From Providencia stuartii (GTDB lineage: Bacteria; Pseudomonadota; Gammaproteobacteria; Enterobacterales; Enterobacteriaceae), in contig NZ_CP119546.1 in the NCBI RefSeq assembly GCF_029277985.1, forward strand, positions 930,001-994,000: DNA of 64,000 nt, written 5' to 3'. The notes under the pieces were generated by a model, which did no database searches, was not told the DNA's origin, and saw only the letters and a program-made list of their open reading frames with translations. Made by a program: the position numbers and the translations under genes. Shown here piece after piece: positions 9,706-18,249 of this stretch (positions are counted from its first letter, which is position 1; the number at the start of each line of letters is the position of its first letter).

Positions 9706-10869
9706 ATGTCTGTAATTAAGATGACCGATTTGGACCTAGCGGGTAAACGCGTTTTCATCCGTTCTGACCTAAACGTTCCTGTAAAAGATGGCAAAGTTAC
9801 TTCTGATGCACGTATCCGTGCTTCATTACCAACAATTGAAACTGCTCTCAAGCAAGGTGCTAAAGTCATGGTCACATCTCACCTCGGTCGTCCGACTGAA
9901 GGCGAGTATAATGAAGAATTTTCACTGCAACCTGTTGTTGACTATCTGGCTGAAAAGATTGATTACCCGGTTCGTTTAGTCAAAGACTATTTAGGTGGCG
10001 TGGATATCGCGGAAGGCGAGTTAGTCGTTTTGGAAAACGTTCGCTTCAATAAAGGCGAGAAAAAAGACGATGAAACGCTGTCAAAACAGTATGCTGCACT
10101 GTGTGATGTTTATGTCATGGATGCTTTTGGTACCGCTCACCGTGCTCAAGCGTCAACGCATGGCGTTGCTAAATTCTCGCCAGTTGCTTGTGCTGGTCCT
10201 CTACTCAGCGCTGAACTTGAAGCATTAGGTAAAGCACTGGATAACCCTGCTCGCCCAATGGTGGCGATTGTCGGTGGTTCAAAAGTATCGACAAAACTGA
10301 CCGTTTTAGATTCACTCTCTAAAATTGCCGATCAATTAATTGTGGGTGGTGGTATTGCAAACACCTTTATTGCCGCTGAAGGTAATAATGTTGGTCGCTC
10401 TTTATATGAAGCGGATCTGATCCCAGAAGCGAAAAAATTATTGGCAAACTGCCATATTCCAGTACCGACTGATGTCCGTGTAGCAACGGAGTTCTCTGAA
10501 ACTGCGGAAGCGACATTAAAATCAAGTACTAAAATTAAAGATGATGAGCAGATCCTCGACTTAGGTGACGAGTCTGCTGAGCGTCTGGCTGAAATTCTGA
10601 AAAATGCTAAAACCATTCTGTGGAATGGCCCAGTTGGTGTTTTTGAATTCCCTAACTTCCGTAAAGGAACCGAAATCGTTGCACGTGCAATCGCTGATAG
10701 TGAAGCTTTCTCTATCGCGGGTGGTGGTGACACATTAGCGGCTATCGATTTATTCGGTATTGCGGATAAGATTTCATACATTTCAACAGGCGGCGGTGCA
10801 TTCCTTGAATTCGTTGAAGGTAAAAAACTGCCGGCGGTTGTGATGCTGGAAGAACGTGCTAAAGCGTAA
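9706..10869 (+). CDS. pgk: Phosphoglycerate kinase
   Basis: A 387-residue glycolytic enzyme that transfers phosphate between 1,3-bisphosphoglycerate and ADP. The substrate-binding N-domain has [13 protein letters not shown] (about 19-31), SHLGRPTEG (about 59-67) and [10 protein letters not shown]. The nucleotide-binding C-domain has GGSKVSTKL and [10 protein letters not shown], with [10 protein letters not shown] near the C-terminus. Length and motifs are complete. The ribosome site AGAGG precedes the ATG. It sits in the operon epd-pgk-fbaA with a hairpin before fbaA. Confidence 0.97.
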   Translation: MSVIKMTDLDLAGKRVFIRSDLNVPVKDGKVTSDARIRASLPTIETALKQGAKVMVTSHLGRPTEGEYNEEFSLQPVVDYLAEKIDYPVRLVKDYLGGVDIAEGELVVLENVRFNKGEKKDDETLSKQYAALCDVYVMDAFGTAHRAQASTHGVAKFSPVACAGPLLSAELEALGKALDNPARPMVAIVGGSKVSTKLTVLDSLSKIADQLIVGGGIANTFIAAEGNNVGRSLYEADLIPEAKKLLANCHIPVPTDVRVATEFSETAEATLKSSTKIKDDEQILDLGDESAERLAEILKNAKTILWNGPVGVFEFPNFRKGTEIVARAIADSEAFSIAGGGDTLAAIDLFGIADKISYISTGGGAFLEFVEGKKLPAVVMLEERAKA

Positions 10870-10885
10870 TTAATTTGTCATGAAC

Positions 10886-10909
10886 AACAGGCTGCGTAGG
10901 CAGCCTGTT
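10886..10909 (+). terminator. Intercistronic hairpin between pgk and fbaA
   Basis: AACAGGCTGC (10886-10895) and GCAGCCTGTT (10900-10909) form a perfect 10-base stem with a four-base loop. There is no T run, so it is more likely a partial terminator or mRNA processing/stability element between pgk and fbaA than a full stop. Confidence 0.6.
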
Positions 10910-10928
10910 TAACACAGGACCTTTTCAA

Positions 10929-12005
10929 ATGTCTAAAATTTTTGATTTTGTAAAACCGGGTGTTCTCACAGGTGATGATGTACAGAAAGTTTTCGCAGTT
11001 GCCAAAGAAAATAACTTCGCATTGCCAGCGGTGAACTGTGTCGGTACAGACTCAATTAATGCCGTACTTGAAGCGGCAGCGAAAGTACGTGCTCCAGTTA
11101 TTGTTCAGTTTTCTAACGGCGGTGCGGCTTTTATCGCGGGTAAAGGCTTGAAAGCAGAAGGGCAACAAGCGGCTATTTTAGGTTCCATTTCAGGTGCTCA
11201 ACATGTCCATCAAATGGCTGAGCATTATGGTGTTCCTGTGATCCTGCATACTGACCACTGTGCACGTAAATTGCTGCCATGGATTGATGGTTTGCTAGAC
11301 GCAGGTGAAAAACACTATGCGAAAACCGGTAAGCCTCTGTTCTCTTCACACATGATTGACTTGTCTGAAGAAACTCTGGAAGAAAATATCGAGATCTGTG
11401 CTAAATATCTGGCTCGTATGGCGAAAATCGATATGACGCTGGAAATCGAACTGGGTTGTACTGGTGGTGAAGAAGACGGTGTTGATAACACCGGTATGGA
11501 TAGCTCTGCGCTGTACACTCAACCAGAAGACGTTGCTTACGCGTATGAGAAACTGAGCGCAATCAGCCCTCGTTTCACTATCGCCGCTTCTTTCGGTAAC
11601 GTTCACGGTGTTTATAAGCCAGGTAACGTCCAGTTAACGCCAAAAATTCTACGTAACTCACAGGACTATGTTTCTGAGAAATTTAATCTGCCTCACAACA
11701 GCCTAGACTTTGTTTTCCACGGTGGTTCTGGCTCAAGCGCTGCTGAAATCAAAGAAGCGGTTAGCTACGGTGTTATCAAAATGAACATCGATACAGATAC
11801 TCAGTGGGCAACTTGGGAAGGTATCCTGAACTACTACAAAAAGAACGAAGGTTATCTGCAAGGTCAGTTGGGTAACCCAGAAGGTGATGACAAGCCTAAC
11901 AAAAAATACTATGACCCACGCGTATGGCTGCGTAAAGGTCAAGAATCCATGGTTGTTCGTTTAGAGCAAGCGTTCAAAGAACTGAACTGCGTTGACGTTC
12001 TATAA
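10929..12005 (+). CDS. fbaA: Class II fructose-bisphosphate aldolase
   Basis: A 358-residue zinc-dependent aldolase that cleaves fructose-1,6-bisphosphate to dihydroxyacetone phosphate and glyceraldehyde-3-phosphate. HTDHCARK at 107-114 contains catalytic Asp109 and zinc ligand His110; later zinc-site motifs GNVHGVYKPG and FHGGSGS are present. Length matches E. coli FbaA (359). The start is supported by the coding pattern from MSKIFDFVKPG; upstream AGGACC is a modest ribosome site. It closes the epd-pgk-fbaA block and is followed by a good terminator. Confidence 0.97.
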   Translation: MSKIFDFVKPGVLTGDDVQKVFAVAKENNFALPAVNCVGTDSINAVLEAAAKVRAPVIVQFSNGGAAFIAGKGLKAEGQQAAILGSISGAQHVHQMAEHYGVPVILHTDHCARKLLPWIDGLLDAGEKHYAKTGKPLFSSHMIDLSEETLEENIEICAKYLARMAKIDMTLEIELGCTGGEEDGVDNTGMDSSALYTQPEDVAYAYEKLSAISPRFTIAASFGNVHGVYKPGNVQLTPKILRNSQDYVSEKFNLPHNSLDFVFHGGSGSSAAEIKEAVSYGVIKMNIDTDTQWATWEGILNYYKKNEGYLQGQLGNPEGDDKPNKKYYDPRVWLRKGQESMVVRLEQAFKELNCVDVL

Positions 12006-12044
12006 TTGTGCTTAGGCTTGGTTAACCAAGCTAATCGCTAAATC

Positions 12045-12081
12045 AATCCCTCAGTAGGGTTATCTTACTGGGGGATTTTTG
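12045..12081 (+). terminator. Rho-independent terminator after fbaA
   Basis: AATCCCTCAGTA (from 12045) pairs with TTACTGGGGGATT (12065-12077) with one T-G wobble, followed by TTTTT. A second imperfect palindrome around TTGGTTAACCAAG lies just before it. Confidence 0.8.
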
Positions 12082-12163
12082 TATTTTTGAGCACTGAAAC
12101 TAAATGTATAACAAGCTAAGATGGAAGTTATTATTTTTTATTTGTTATAAAGGAGATATTTGA

Positions 12164-12568
12164 GTGAGTCGATGGATCCAGAATTTTTTAATCGCTATTG
12201 TTGGTGTCTTATCAATAGGTTGTTCAGTGGCAGGTAACAACGATAGGCTCGTCTATAAATTTGAAAATGATGAGTTTATTTTAGAAAAAGAGTGTGTTTC
12301 TGTACTTCAATTGGGACATTCACAGTTAAAAAATGACTATGTTTTGAATATTGAGATCAATAGAACACCTAAATGTTCGGAAAGATTTAATTCTCTTCTG
12401 AGTAAAAATATTGGTAAAAAGGTATCTCTTTACTTCGGTGTAAATAAAATTTCTCAAACGTATATCGCAGGGGAAATACAATCTGAAAATGGATATAGAC
12501 AGGCATTTTCGGATAAAAAAGTAATAAATAATATTTTAGAAAGTTATGGACGAAATGCTAAAAACTAA
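12164..12568 (+). CDS. Putative lipoprotein, SecD-P1-head-like
   Basis: A 134-residue protein starting at GTG 12164, with AAGGAG about eight bases upstream. An N-terminal hydrophobic segment ends in LSIGC, a lipobox with Cys20, so a periplasmic lipoprotein is likely. The C-terminal half (SKNIGKKVSLYFGVNKIS followed by a Tyr/Ile strand) resembles the small SecD P1 head fold seen in some enterobacterial lipoproteins; that likeness is weak. The coding end overlaps the left arm of a bidirectional terminator. It has its own leader and no operon partner. Function unknown. Confidence 0.6.
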   Translation: MSRWIQNFLIAIVGVLSIGCSVAGNNDRLVYKFENDEFILEKECVSVLQLGHSQLKNDYVLNIEINRTPKCSERFNSLLSKNIGKKVSLYFGVNKISQTYIAGEIQSENGYRQAFSDKKVINNILESYGRNAKN

Positions 12569-12598
12569 AAGAAATCACGTTGTACTTCTTTTAGTTTT
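12561..12598. terminator. Bidirectional terminator between converging genes
   Basis: AAAACTAAAAGAA (12561-12573) and TTCTTTTAGTTTT (12586-12598) form a perfect 13-base stem. A and T flanks suit termination in both directions, serving the lipoprotein gene on plus and the unknown gene pair on minus. Confidence 0.75.
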
Positions 12599-12616
12599 AT
12601 ATAGTTAAATAATGAA

Positions 12617-13078
12617 TTATTTAGGGAAGCTTATACTGACCGTGATAGGTACTGAATGTGATTTTATGCGTATACTTGCAGTTCCACCACCAGTAGCTTC
12701 AATAAGATAAGCTCCTGGTCCCACTGTATTAACCGTTTTCATTCCACTAGATATTGGATATTTAATCTCCACATCAAATGATGACTCTAAGTTTGATGAA
12801 TTATTAAAATTAACGGTATACGAATGGGGAGTATTGGTAATTTCATTTGGCATACTTGTGAGGAGATCTTTCCACGCACTCCATATCCCTGGCATTGCAA
12901 TAATACCTGTTGACCGTATAGGCCCTGAATAACCACATGGACTTTGTCTTTCCCTTGCGACTCTGGCTCTATCTAAACTCGCCATAATCATGCTTTTTTT
13001 CATATTCCTGAATTGCGCAAATCTTTGACTGTAAATTCTTAAAGCATCCGTCTTATCACCACTATTGATCGCTTTCAT
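12617..13078 (-). CDS. Unknown protein, downstream half of an in-frame stop/start pair
   Basis: A 153-residue protein of no family I recognise. The first 60 residues are charged and helical (many Arg/Lys), and from about residue 85 the sequence is beta-rich with small residues (HSYTVNFNNSSNL, TGGGTASIRI), like a compact sandwich domain. There is no signal peptide. Its ATG directly follows the TAA of the upstream gene in the same frame, with no good ribosome site, so it is either translated by reinitiation or is the second half of one gene split by a stop codon. Confidence 0.45.
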   Translation of the reverse strand: MKAINSGDKTDALRIYSQRFAQFRNMKKSMIMASLDRARVARERQSPCGYSGPIRSTGIIAMPGIWSAWKDLLTSMPNEITNTPHSYTVNFNNSSNLESSFDVEIKYPISSGMKTVNTVGPGAYLIEATGGGTASIRIKSHSVPITVSISFPK

Positions 13079-13324
13079 TTATTCTTGAAAATTTTTCTCT
13101 TTAAGGTACGGACAATTCTTTTCACCACAAACAAGATAAACATTGTTCTTTAATGCATCCTTGACTTCAGGCGGCCAGCTTGCTGGGATGAAGTCATGAT
13201 TAACTTGTACATCATTGAACTCCCATGCTTTTGAATGTGGATCCCAGTGTGTATCAGGTATATGAGGTATACCACTATTACAATTATAGGGGGCGTAGCT
13301 AGGTCGAATAGGGTGTCTTTTCAT
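13079..13324 (-). CDS. Unknown small protein, upstream half of an in-frame stop/start pair
   Basis: An 81-residue protein rich in Pro, His, Trp and Cys (PHIPDTHWDPHSKAWEF; CGEKNCPYLKEKN near the end). The CxxxxCP pair could bind metal, but no family is recognised. It has a fair upstream ribosome site (AAAGGAAT). Its TAA is followed at once, in frame, by the ATG of the next gene. This is the first gene of a two-gene unit or the start of a broken 235-codon gene. Effector/partner roles are possible but nothing in the sequence demonstrates one. Confidence 0.42.
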   Translation of the reverse strand: MKRHPIRPSYAPYNCNSGIPHIPDTHWDPHSKAWEFNDVQVNHDFIPASWPPEVKDALKNNVYLVCGEKNCPYLKEKNFQE

Positions 13325-13494
13325 TTGAAATTCCTTTTATTTATTCCATTAACTATTTAAATTTATTAGATATTATTTTTAATAAACAAATAAAATAGTA
13401 GCCATGAAATTGCATAGAGTAAATAAACGAAATTTGTTTATATGTCATAGGAAAGCTGCATCGTAATGACGTTTACGATGCAGCAAAAAAGCAT

Positions 13495-13863
13495 TTATAA
13501 CGAACGTGGTGTTCCTTGGTGGAAACGGAGCTGCCATTGGTTGTGCTGATTTTTGCTCCAAATCGATGAGCGTAGTGTTTGTTTAATAGGTATCCCATTA
13601 TCAAGTTGAAAACTTAAATAGGTGATGAGCACTGTATTCGCATCTATCTGTGCACATTGGAAATTTTCGGAGTGAATTTCCAATAAATTATTAGCTTGAG
13701 TGAGGGCTAAAAGTGTCTCTGTTTTATCGGCGCTCACACCAGAGCGGCAAAATTCTAAAAACGCTGGGTGCAGAATATTTTCAAGAAATTCTAAATTATC
13801 TCTATTTGAATAATGGTGTAGCTTTTTTTCTAGTGTGATTAGGTGATCAAAGAGTTTCTGCAT
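13495..13863 (-). CDS. NTF2/SnoaL-like protein (DUF4440 type)
   Basis: A 122-residue soluble protein with the alpha+beta cone pattern of small NTF2-like proteins: an N-terminal helix pair with LHPAFLEFCRSG, a middle AQIDANTVLITYLSF strand and a C-terminal RSSIWSKNQHNQWQLRFHQGTP, typical of DUF4440 members. Some bind small ligands and some are enzymes; no catalytic residue is evident. ATG 13863 is preferred; an in-frame TTG at 13890 would overlap the LysR gene further. It overlaps or abuts the LysR stop, so it is probably cotranscribed with that regulator. Confidence 0.6.
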   Translation of the reverse strand: MQKLFDHLITLEKKLHHYSNRDNLEFLENILHPAFLEFCRSGVSADKTETLLALTQANNLLEIHSENFQCAQIDANTVLITYLSFQLDNGIPIKQTLRSSIWSKNQHNQWQLRFHQGTPRSL

Positions 13864-13876
13864 ATCATGTTCTTTA

Positions 13877-14728
13877 TCAAAGTTGTTCAAATTGTCGTGC
13901 TAGGCGTTCAGCTAGCGTTAAAACCACTTCTGAATTGCCATGGACATGCAGAGCAATTTCCATCTCCTCTGCATCTGGAAAGCCTTCTTGTGCAGTCAGT
14001 ATACGATGCTGTGGTAGCTTAGCTCGCAGTGGTAATAAACTGATGCCAAGGCCATCGGTAATGGCGCTTTGAATACCAGCAAGGCTTGTGCAAGTATAGG
14101 TAATATGCCAAGGGCGCTGTTCAATATCCAGTAAGCGGAACATATCGTTACGATACAAGCCATTTTCAGGGAAAACAATCAAAGGCAAAGAATCGGCATT
14201 AACATGTTGATTATTAGCGCTTGTTAGCCAACATAAAGGTTCTGGCCAATGATAATGGCTCTTAAATTCACCTTTTCGTTGCTTCACGATAATTAAATCG
14301 AGTTCACCTTGCTGGTATCGTTGATGAAGTTGGCGGCTTAAACCACTGGTAACCTCTAAACGAATGTTCGGGTGGTCACGCATAAACGTCGCAAGGGTTG
14401 GTGTAACTTGCCCAGAAGCAAAATCTTCAGGGAAACCAAGACGTAACGTTTGGATCACCGCATTGCCTGTAATTTTCATAAAAAACATATCATTGAGTGC
14501 GATAATTTTTTTGGCATAACTGAACAGGATTTCACCTGTTTCAGTTAATGTGAGCATTCGATGGGCGCGTATCAATAAAGGCTGGCCCACTAAGGCTTCT
14601 AAGCGCTGGATCTGTTGGCTCAGAGTGGATTGAGTCGAGTTTAAATGTTGTGAAGCTACAGTGAAGCTGCCGGTCTCTGCCACCGCAATAAAAGTTTTAA
14701 GTAAGACCAAATTTAATAACGTATTCAT
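13877..14728 (-). CDS. LysR-family transcriptional regulator
   Basis: A 283-residue regulator. The N-terminal winged helix-turn-helix has FIAVAETGSFTVASQHLNSTQSTLSQQIQRLE at about 12-43, and an effector-binding domain follows from about 90. It is divergent from the ankyrin-deaminase-permease operon (85 bases between starts), the usual position for a LysR regulator controlling its neighbour; target and inducer are unknown. On its own strand it leads into the NTF2-like gene. The start ATG 14728 has a weak CAGGT ribosome site. Confidence 0.88.
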   Translation of the reverse strand: MNTLLNLVLLKTFIAVAETGSFTVASQHLNSTQSTLSQQIQRLEALVGQPLLIRAHRMLTLTETGEILFSYAKKIIALNDMFFMKITGNAVIQTLRLGFPEDFASGQVTPTLATFMRDHPNIRLEVTSGLSRQLHQRYQQGELDLIIVKQRKGEFKSHYHWPEPLCWLTSANNQHVNADSLPLIVFPENGLYRNDMFRLLDIEQRPWHITYTCTSLAGIQSAITDGLGISLLPLRAKLPQHRILTAQEGFPDAEEMEIALHVHGNSEVVLTLAERLARQFEQL

Positions 14729-14813
14729 TTTATAGATACCTGGAATTTGAATATTTAATTTTTAAATAGCATATATTTTCAGTAGATTAAATAGATTGCA
14801 GAGGAGGGGTACA

Positions 14814-15500
14814 ATGAAAACACTATTTTTGCCAGCCAAATGGCTAGGCTATATGTTAGTTATTCTTAGTATATCATTGATATTTATTGTTAAATCATTT
14901 GCACAGGCAAATTCATCATCTCTAGTCGCTTTGGCTGAAAAAGGGGATTTGCCGGCGGTTACCCAAGCTATTCAACAAGGAGCAGATATTGAGCAACGAG
15001 ACTTACGTTTGCGTACTCCCTTAATGGCGGCAACACATGCTAATCAAATCGAGGTGGCTCAATTTTTAATTGAACAAGGTGCCAATGTGAATGCACGCGA
15101 TGCAATACAAGATTCCCCTTATTTGTATGCAGGGGCTAGGGGATTACAGGAAATTTTAGAAATGACCCTAGCCCATGGCGCGGATTTGAAAAGCACTAAC
15201 CGCTATGGTGGAACAGCATTAATTCCTGCCGCAGAGCGCGGGCATGTAAAAACGGTACAAACTTTAATTGATGCGGGAGTCGACGTTAATCATGTAAACA
15301 GATTAGGCTGGACGGCTCTGATAGAGGCAATCATACTGGGTGATGGTAGTGAAAAATATGCGGCTATTGTGACTCAATTGATCAAGGGTGGCGCCGATGT
15401 CAATTTAGCGGACGCTTCAGGAAAATCTCCGTTAGCGTTGGCCAAGCAAAAGGGTTATGACAATCTAGTTGAAATTCTTGAAAATTCAGGAGCTAAGTAA
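14814..15500 (+). CDS. Secreted ankyrin-repeat protein
   Basis: A 228-residue protein. ATG 14814 is chosen because GAGGAGGGG lies five bases upstream; an in-frame TTG at 14796 is less likely. An N-terminal hydrophobic segment ends near KSFAQA, so it is exported or anchored in the periplasm. Residues 38-225 contain about five ankyrin repeats with the TPLMAA, TALIPAAERGH and SPLALAKQKGY signatures. Ankyrin proteins bind partners rather than catalyse. It overlaps the next start as TAATG, so it is translationally coupled to the deaminase. Confidence 0.8.
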   Translation: MKTLFLPAKWLGYMLVILSISLIFIVKSFAQANSSSLVALAEKGDLPAVTQAIQQGADIEQRDLRLRTPLMAATHANQIEVAQFLIEQGANVNARDAIQDSPYLYAGARGLQEILEMTLAHGADLKSTNRYGGTALIPAAERGHVKTVQTLIDAGVDVNHVNRLGWTALIEAIILGDGSEKYAAIVTQLIKGGADVNLADASGKSPLALAKQKGYDNLVEILENSGAK

Positions 15501-15964
15501 TGTTAGATAAACAGTTTTTGCGACAAGCAATTTCACTGGCTAAAGAAAATGTTAAAACGGGCGGCCGTCCCTTCGGAGCCGTGATTGTTTGTGATGGTAA
15601 AGTCATTGCAACAGGGGTTAATCAGATGCTTGAATTGTGTGATCCCACAGCGCATGCAGAGCTAATGGCTTTAAGACAAGCAGGGGAGATCCTTCAGCGC
15701 ACTCGATTAGAGGATTGTGTGGTCTATGCGAGCGGACAACCATGCCCAATGTGTTTAGCGGCAATGCGTATGGCAGGGATTTCACGAATTATTTACGCTT
15801 ATTCAAATCAAGATGCAGAGCCATTTGGCTTATCAACAGAAGCAATTGCACAGGCACTTAGAGTGGAGCCACAACAGCAAAGCGGACTGACTTTTGTACA
15901 ATTAAAGCCAGAAAATGAAACGCAATCAGCACTTTATACTTTTTGGCGGGAACAACAACATTAA
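15500..15964 (+). CDS. Cytidine/guanine deaminase-family nucleobase deaminase
   Basis: A 154-residue zinc-dependent deaminase. The catalytic motif HAE is at 52-54 and the zinc pair PCPMC has Cys82 and Cys85. The glycine-rich GGRPFGAVIV start resembles Bacillus guanine deaminase GuaD. Guanine or a related base is the most likely substrate but cytosine-like bases are not excluded; tadA is unlikely because tRNA-binding features are not seen. It is coupled to genes on both sides by TAATG overlaps, so it works with the ankyrin protein and the permease, perhaps a permease supplying a base or related compound. Confidence 0.8.
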   Translation: MLDKQFLRQAISLAKENVKTGGRPFGAVIVCDGKVIATGVNQMLELCDPTAHAELMALRQAGEILQRTRLEDCVVYASGQPCPMCLAAMRMAGISRIIYAYSNQDAEPFGLSTEAIAQALRVEPQQQSGLTFVQLKPENETQSALYTFWREQQH

Positions 15965-17184
15965 TGAGTGAACGTCAAACAGCATCGCTGGGTTTAGTAC
16001 TGACAATCGTATTGGTCGGGATTAATTTAAGGCCGTTTATGACCGGCCCCGGCCCACTGATTGATGGCATTATGCAAACGACGGGGATGACTTATCAAGG
16101 TATTTCATTACTCACCTTATTGCCTATGCTATTAATGGGAATAGGAGCCTTAATTGTTCCTGCGCTTAACCAAAGGCTGGGAGAGCGCTTAGGTATTAGT
16201 CTGGCAATGTTATTGTTGTTCATCGGTTCCTTATGCCGCTTATTTGTTGCTGACAGTGCGCAATTGCTCATAACGGCTTTTATTTGTGGTGTCGGAGCCG
16301 CTTATATTCAAGCCGTTTTTCCTGGATTAATTAAATTACGTTTTCCACAAAAAATGGCCGCAATGACAGGGCTTTATTCGGCGATGTTGATGGCAGGGGG
16401 AGCAATAGGTGCACAATTAACTCCCCTTATTGCTAATTTCTCATGTCATGAAGCGATACCATCTTGCACTCATGAGTCTGGTCATTGGCAAGCCGCTTTA
16501 GCGTGGATGGCATTACCCGCTTTATTTGCTTTATTCGCCATTATTGCCAATATACGCTCTTCAGCTTCTCATCAACATGCTGGAAAAGGGGCAGTTTTGC
16601 AGTTTTTAACAAAACCAAGAGCATGGTTGCTTATGGTTGGCTTTGGTCTTGTTAATGCGGGATATGGTTCAGTCGTAACATGGTTAGCCCCCTTTTTTAT
16701 TGAACAAGGTATGAGTAGTGCAAAAAGTGGTTCACTTGTCGCTTTATTGAGTGTATTTCAAGCATTATCGGCTTTGTTAATCCCTGTTTTAGCTTCCCAT
16801 AATATTGATCGTCGATTTTGGTTGGTGGTAACGCTATGTAGCCAAGCAATTGGTTTTGCAGGTTTAGTGGTATTTCCTCATTCAGTGCCTTTTTTATGGG
16901 TTTGTTTAATCGGTATAGGGCTGGGTGGGTGTTTTGCACTAAGTATTATTACGTCTCTTGATCATTTGCCTCATCCTGCAAGCGCTGGCGCGTTAACCTC
17001 TCTGATGCAAGCTGGTGGATTTATTATTGCGGCCTTTGGTCCTTTCTTTGCCGCATGGCTACATGAAATCAGCCAAAGTTTCGCTTGGGTATGGGGCGCA
17101 CATATCTTAATGATATTAATAACATTATTTCTTTTTTTGCGTCTTAATCCAAAACATTACGCTAAGCTATTCAGTATCAAATAG
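15964..17184 (+). CDS. MFS transporter, CynX/NimT family
   Basis: A 406-residue major-facilitator permease with about 12 membrane segments and the CynX-type N-terminal block VLVGINLRPFMTGPGPL. Relatives in E. coli include cyanate-linked CynX and nitroimidazole exporter NimT. The start ATG 15964 overlaps the deaminase stop (TAATG). It is the last gene of a three-gene operon divergent from a LysR regulator. Substrate unknown; the deaminase neighbour suggests a nucleobase or an amine product, which is inference only. Confidence 0.82.
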   Translation: MSERQTASLGLVLTIVLVGINLRPFMTGPGPLIDGIMQTTGMTYQGISLLTLLPMLLMGIGALIVPALNQRLGERLGISLAMLLLFIGSLCRLFVADSAQLLITAFICGVGAAYIQAVFPGLIKLRFPQKMAAMTGLYSAMLMAGGAIGAQLTPLIANFSCHEAIPSCTHESGHWQAALAWMALPALFALFAIIANIRSSASHQHAGKGAVLQFLTKPRAWLLMVGFGLVNAGYGSVVTWLAPFFIEQGMSSAKSGSLVALLSVFQALSALLIPVLASHNIDRRFWLVVTLCSQAIGFAGLVVFPHSVPFLWVCLIGIGLGGCFALSIITSLDHLPHPASAGALTSLMQAGGFIIAAFGPFFAAWLHEISQSFAWVWGAHILMILITLFLFLRLNPKHYAKLFSIK

Positions 17185-17204
17185 GTTTTAATGCACAAAT
17201 TGCA

Positions 17205-17223
17205 AATGATAATGATTGTTATT
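17205..17223 (+). promoter_or_regulatory. Fur-box-like site upstream of the AraC regulator
   Basis: AATGATAATGATTGTTATT matches the Fur consensus of repeated GATAAT units well by eye. It is about 55 bases before the AraC gene, where it could repress the regulator when iron is plentiful. Confidence 0.7.
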
Positions 17224-17277
17224 TTCTTGTTTCTTTGACAAGATAGCAGGCACATAGCCTTTGTTTCGAAAAAGATC

Positions 17278-18147
17278 ATGCAGCAGTGTTCTGAAGACAA
17301 ACTTAATCAAGCTCATTCCCATCGTGAAGATTACTCGATTGGTGCTTTTATCAGGATCAGTCGTGGTGAGTTTGTGATCCCGCATGATCTTGGGATTGAT
17401 GAAGAACAACAGGCAGGCCTGAAGTTAGTGGCCATACATCAAGGTGCAATGGGTTGTCGTAGCAGCTCTGGACATAATGTCGAAGTGAATTCACCCTCAT
17501 TGATACTCTCTGGCAGCCAGAAAAGCTATCAGTTATGCAACCTGTTTCGCGCCTGCCAACCAATGAAATATACAATGATTGATATTTCACCTGAGTGGCT
17601 TGAACAGCATCAATTAGTTTTGCCTGATAGCTGCTATCCCTCTCATAAAGCTCAACTACGCCATTTCGCGATCCCTGCGAGTGTATTAGCGATGACGCAG
17701 CAGCTATTTACTTGTCCAACCCATCCTTCGTTACACCAACTTTATTTAGGTGCCAAGGTAACTGAAATTACTGCGCTGTGTTTACATCATTTTTTACATG
17801 AGCCAGTACAAACAGCCCCAAAATTACGCCAACGTGAGATTGATAATCTACACATGGCAAAAGCTATTTTGATGCAAGAGTTAGAATCCCCTCCAAGTTT
17901 GGATGTATTAGCTAAGCGTGTTGGCATGAATACGCGTAAGTTGACCCAAGGCTTCCGCCAGTTATTTGGTAATAGTATTTATGGTTGGTTACAGGAGTAT
18001 CGTTTAGATACCGCGTATCAATTGTTAACGGTGCATGACGCCAACATTTCGACCATCGCCTATCAGGTTGGTTATACCCCAGCCCATTTCTCTGTTGCAT
18101 TTCGTAAGCGTTTTGGTCTCTCGCCAAATCAACTCAAAAAACGTTAG
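17278..18147 (+). CDS. AraC-family siderophore-uptake regulator, PchR-like
   Basis: A 289-residue protein. An N-terminal ligand domain is followed by an AraC DNA-binding domain over the last 100 residues: LDVLAKRVGMNTRKLTQGF is the first helix-turn-helix and ISTIAYQVGYTPAHFSVAFRKRFGLSPNQ the second. Length and position between Fur boxes and beside a siderophore receptor match PchR, YbtA and RhrA, which sense an imported ferric siderophore and switch on the receptor gene. The likely target is the receptor 102 bases downstream. A Fur-like site precedes it. The sensed siderophore is not identifiable from sequence. Confidence 0.85.
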   Translation: MQQCSEDKLNQAHSHREDYSIGAFIRISRGEFVIPHDLGIDEEQQAGLKLVAIHQGAMGCRSSSGHNVEVNSPSLILSGSQKSYQLCNLFRACQPMKYTMIDISPEWLEQHQLVLPDSCYPSHKAQLRHFAIPASVLAMTQQLFTCPTHPSLHQLYLGAKVTEITALCLHHFLHEPVQTAPKLRQREIDNLHMAKAILMQELESPPSLDVLAKRVGMNTRKLTQGFRQLFGNSIYGWLQEYRLDTAYQLLTVHDANISTIAYQVGYTPAHFSVAFRKRFGLSPNQLKKR

Positions 18148-18212
18148 TTGTTGCCGGATAGCGATAGACAAAATCCGGCATTCGAAAGTAACCAATCCCA
18201 TAAATTGCTAAA

Positions 18213-18231
18213 TTGATAACAATTATCATTT
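18213..18231 (+). promoter_or_regulatory. Fur-box-like site upstream of the TonB receptor operon
   Basis: TTGATAACAATTATCATTT contains GATAA and ATTATC half-sites in Fur-box spacing, 19 bases before the receptor start. It would allow iron repression of the four-gene uptake operon. Confidence 0.68.
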
Positions 18232-18249
18232 AACTTTTTAGGGTAGAAA

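Noticed and set aside
10332..10781. Open frame of 149 codons opposite pgk
   Set aside because: Fully inside pgk on the other strand, no independent signals.
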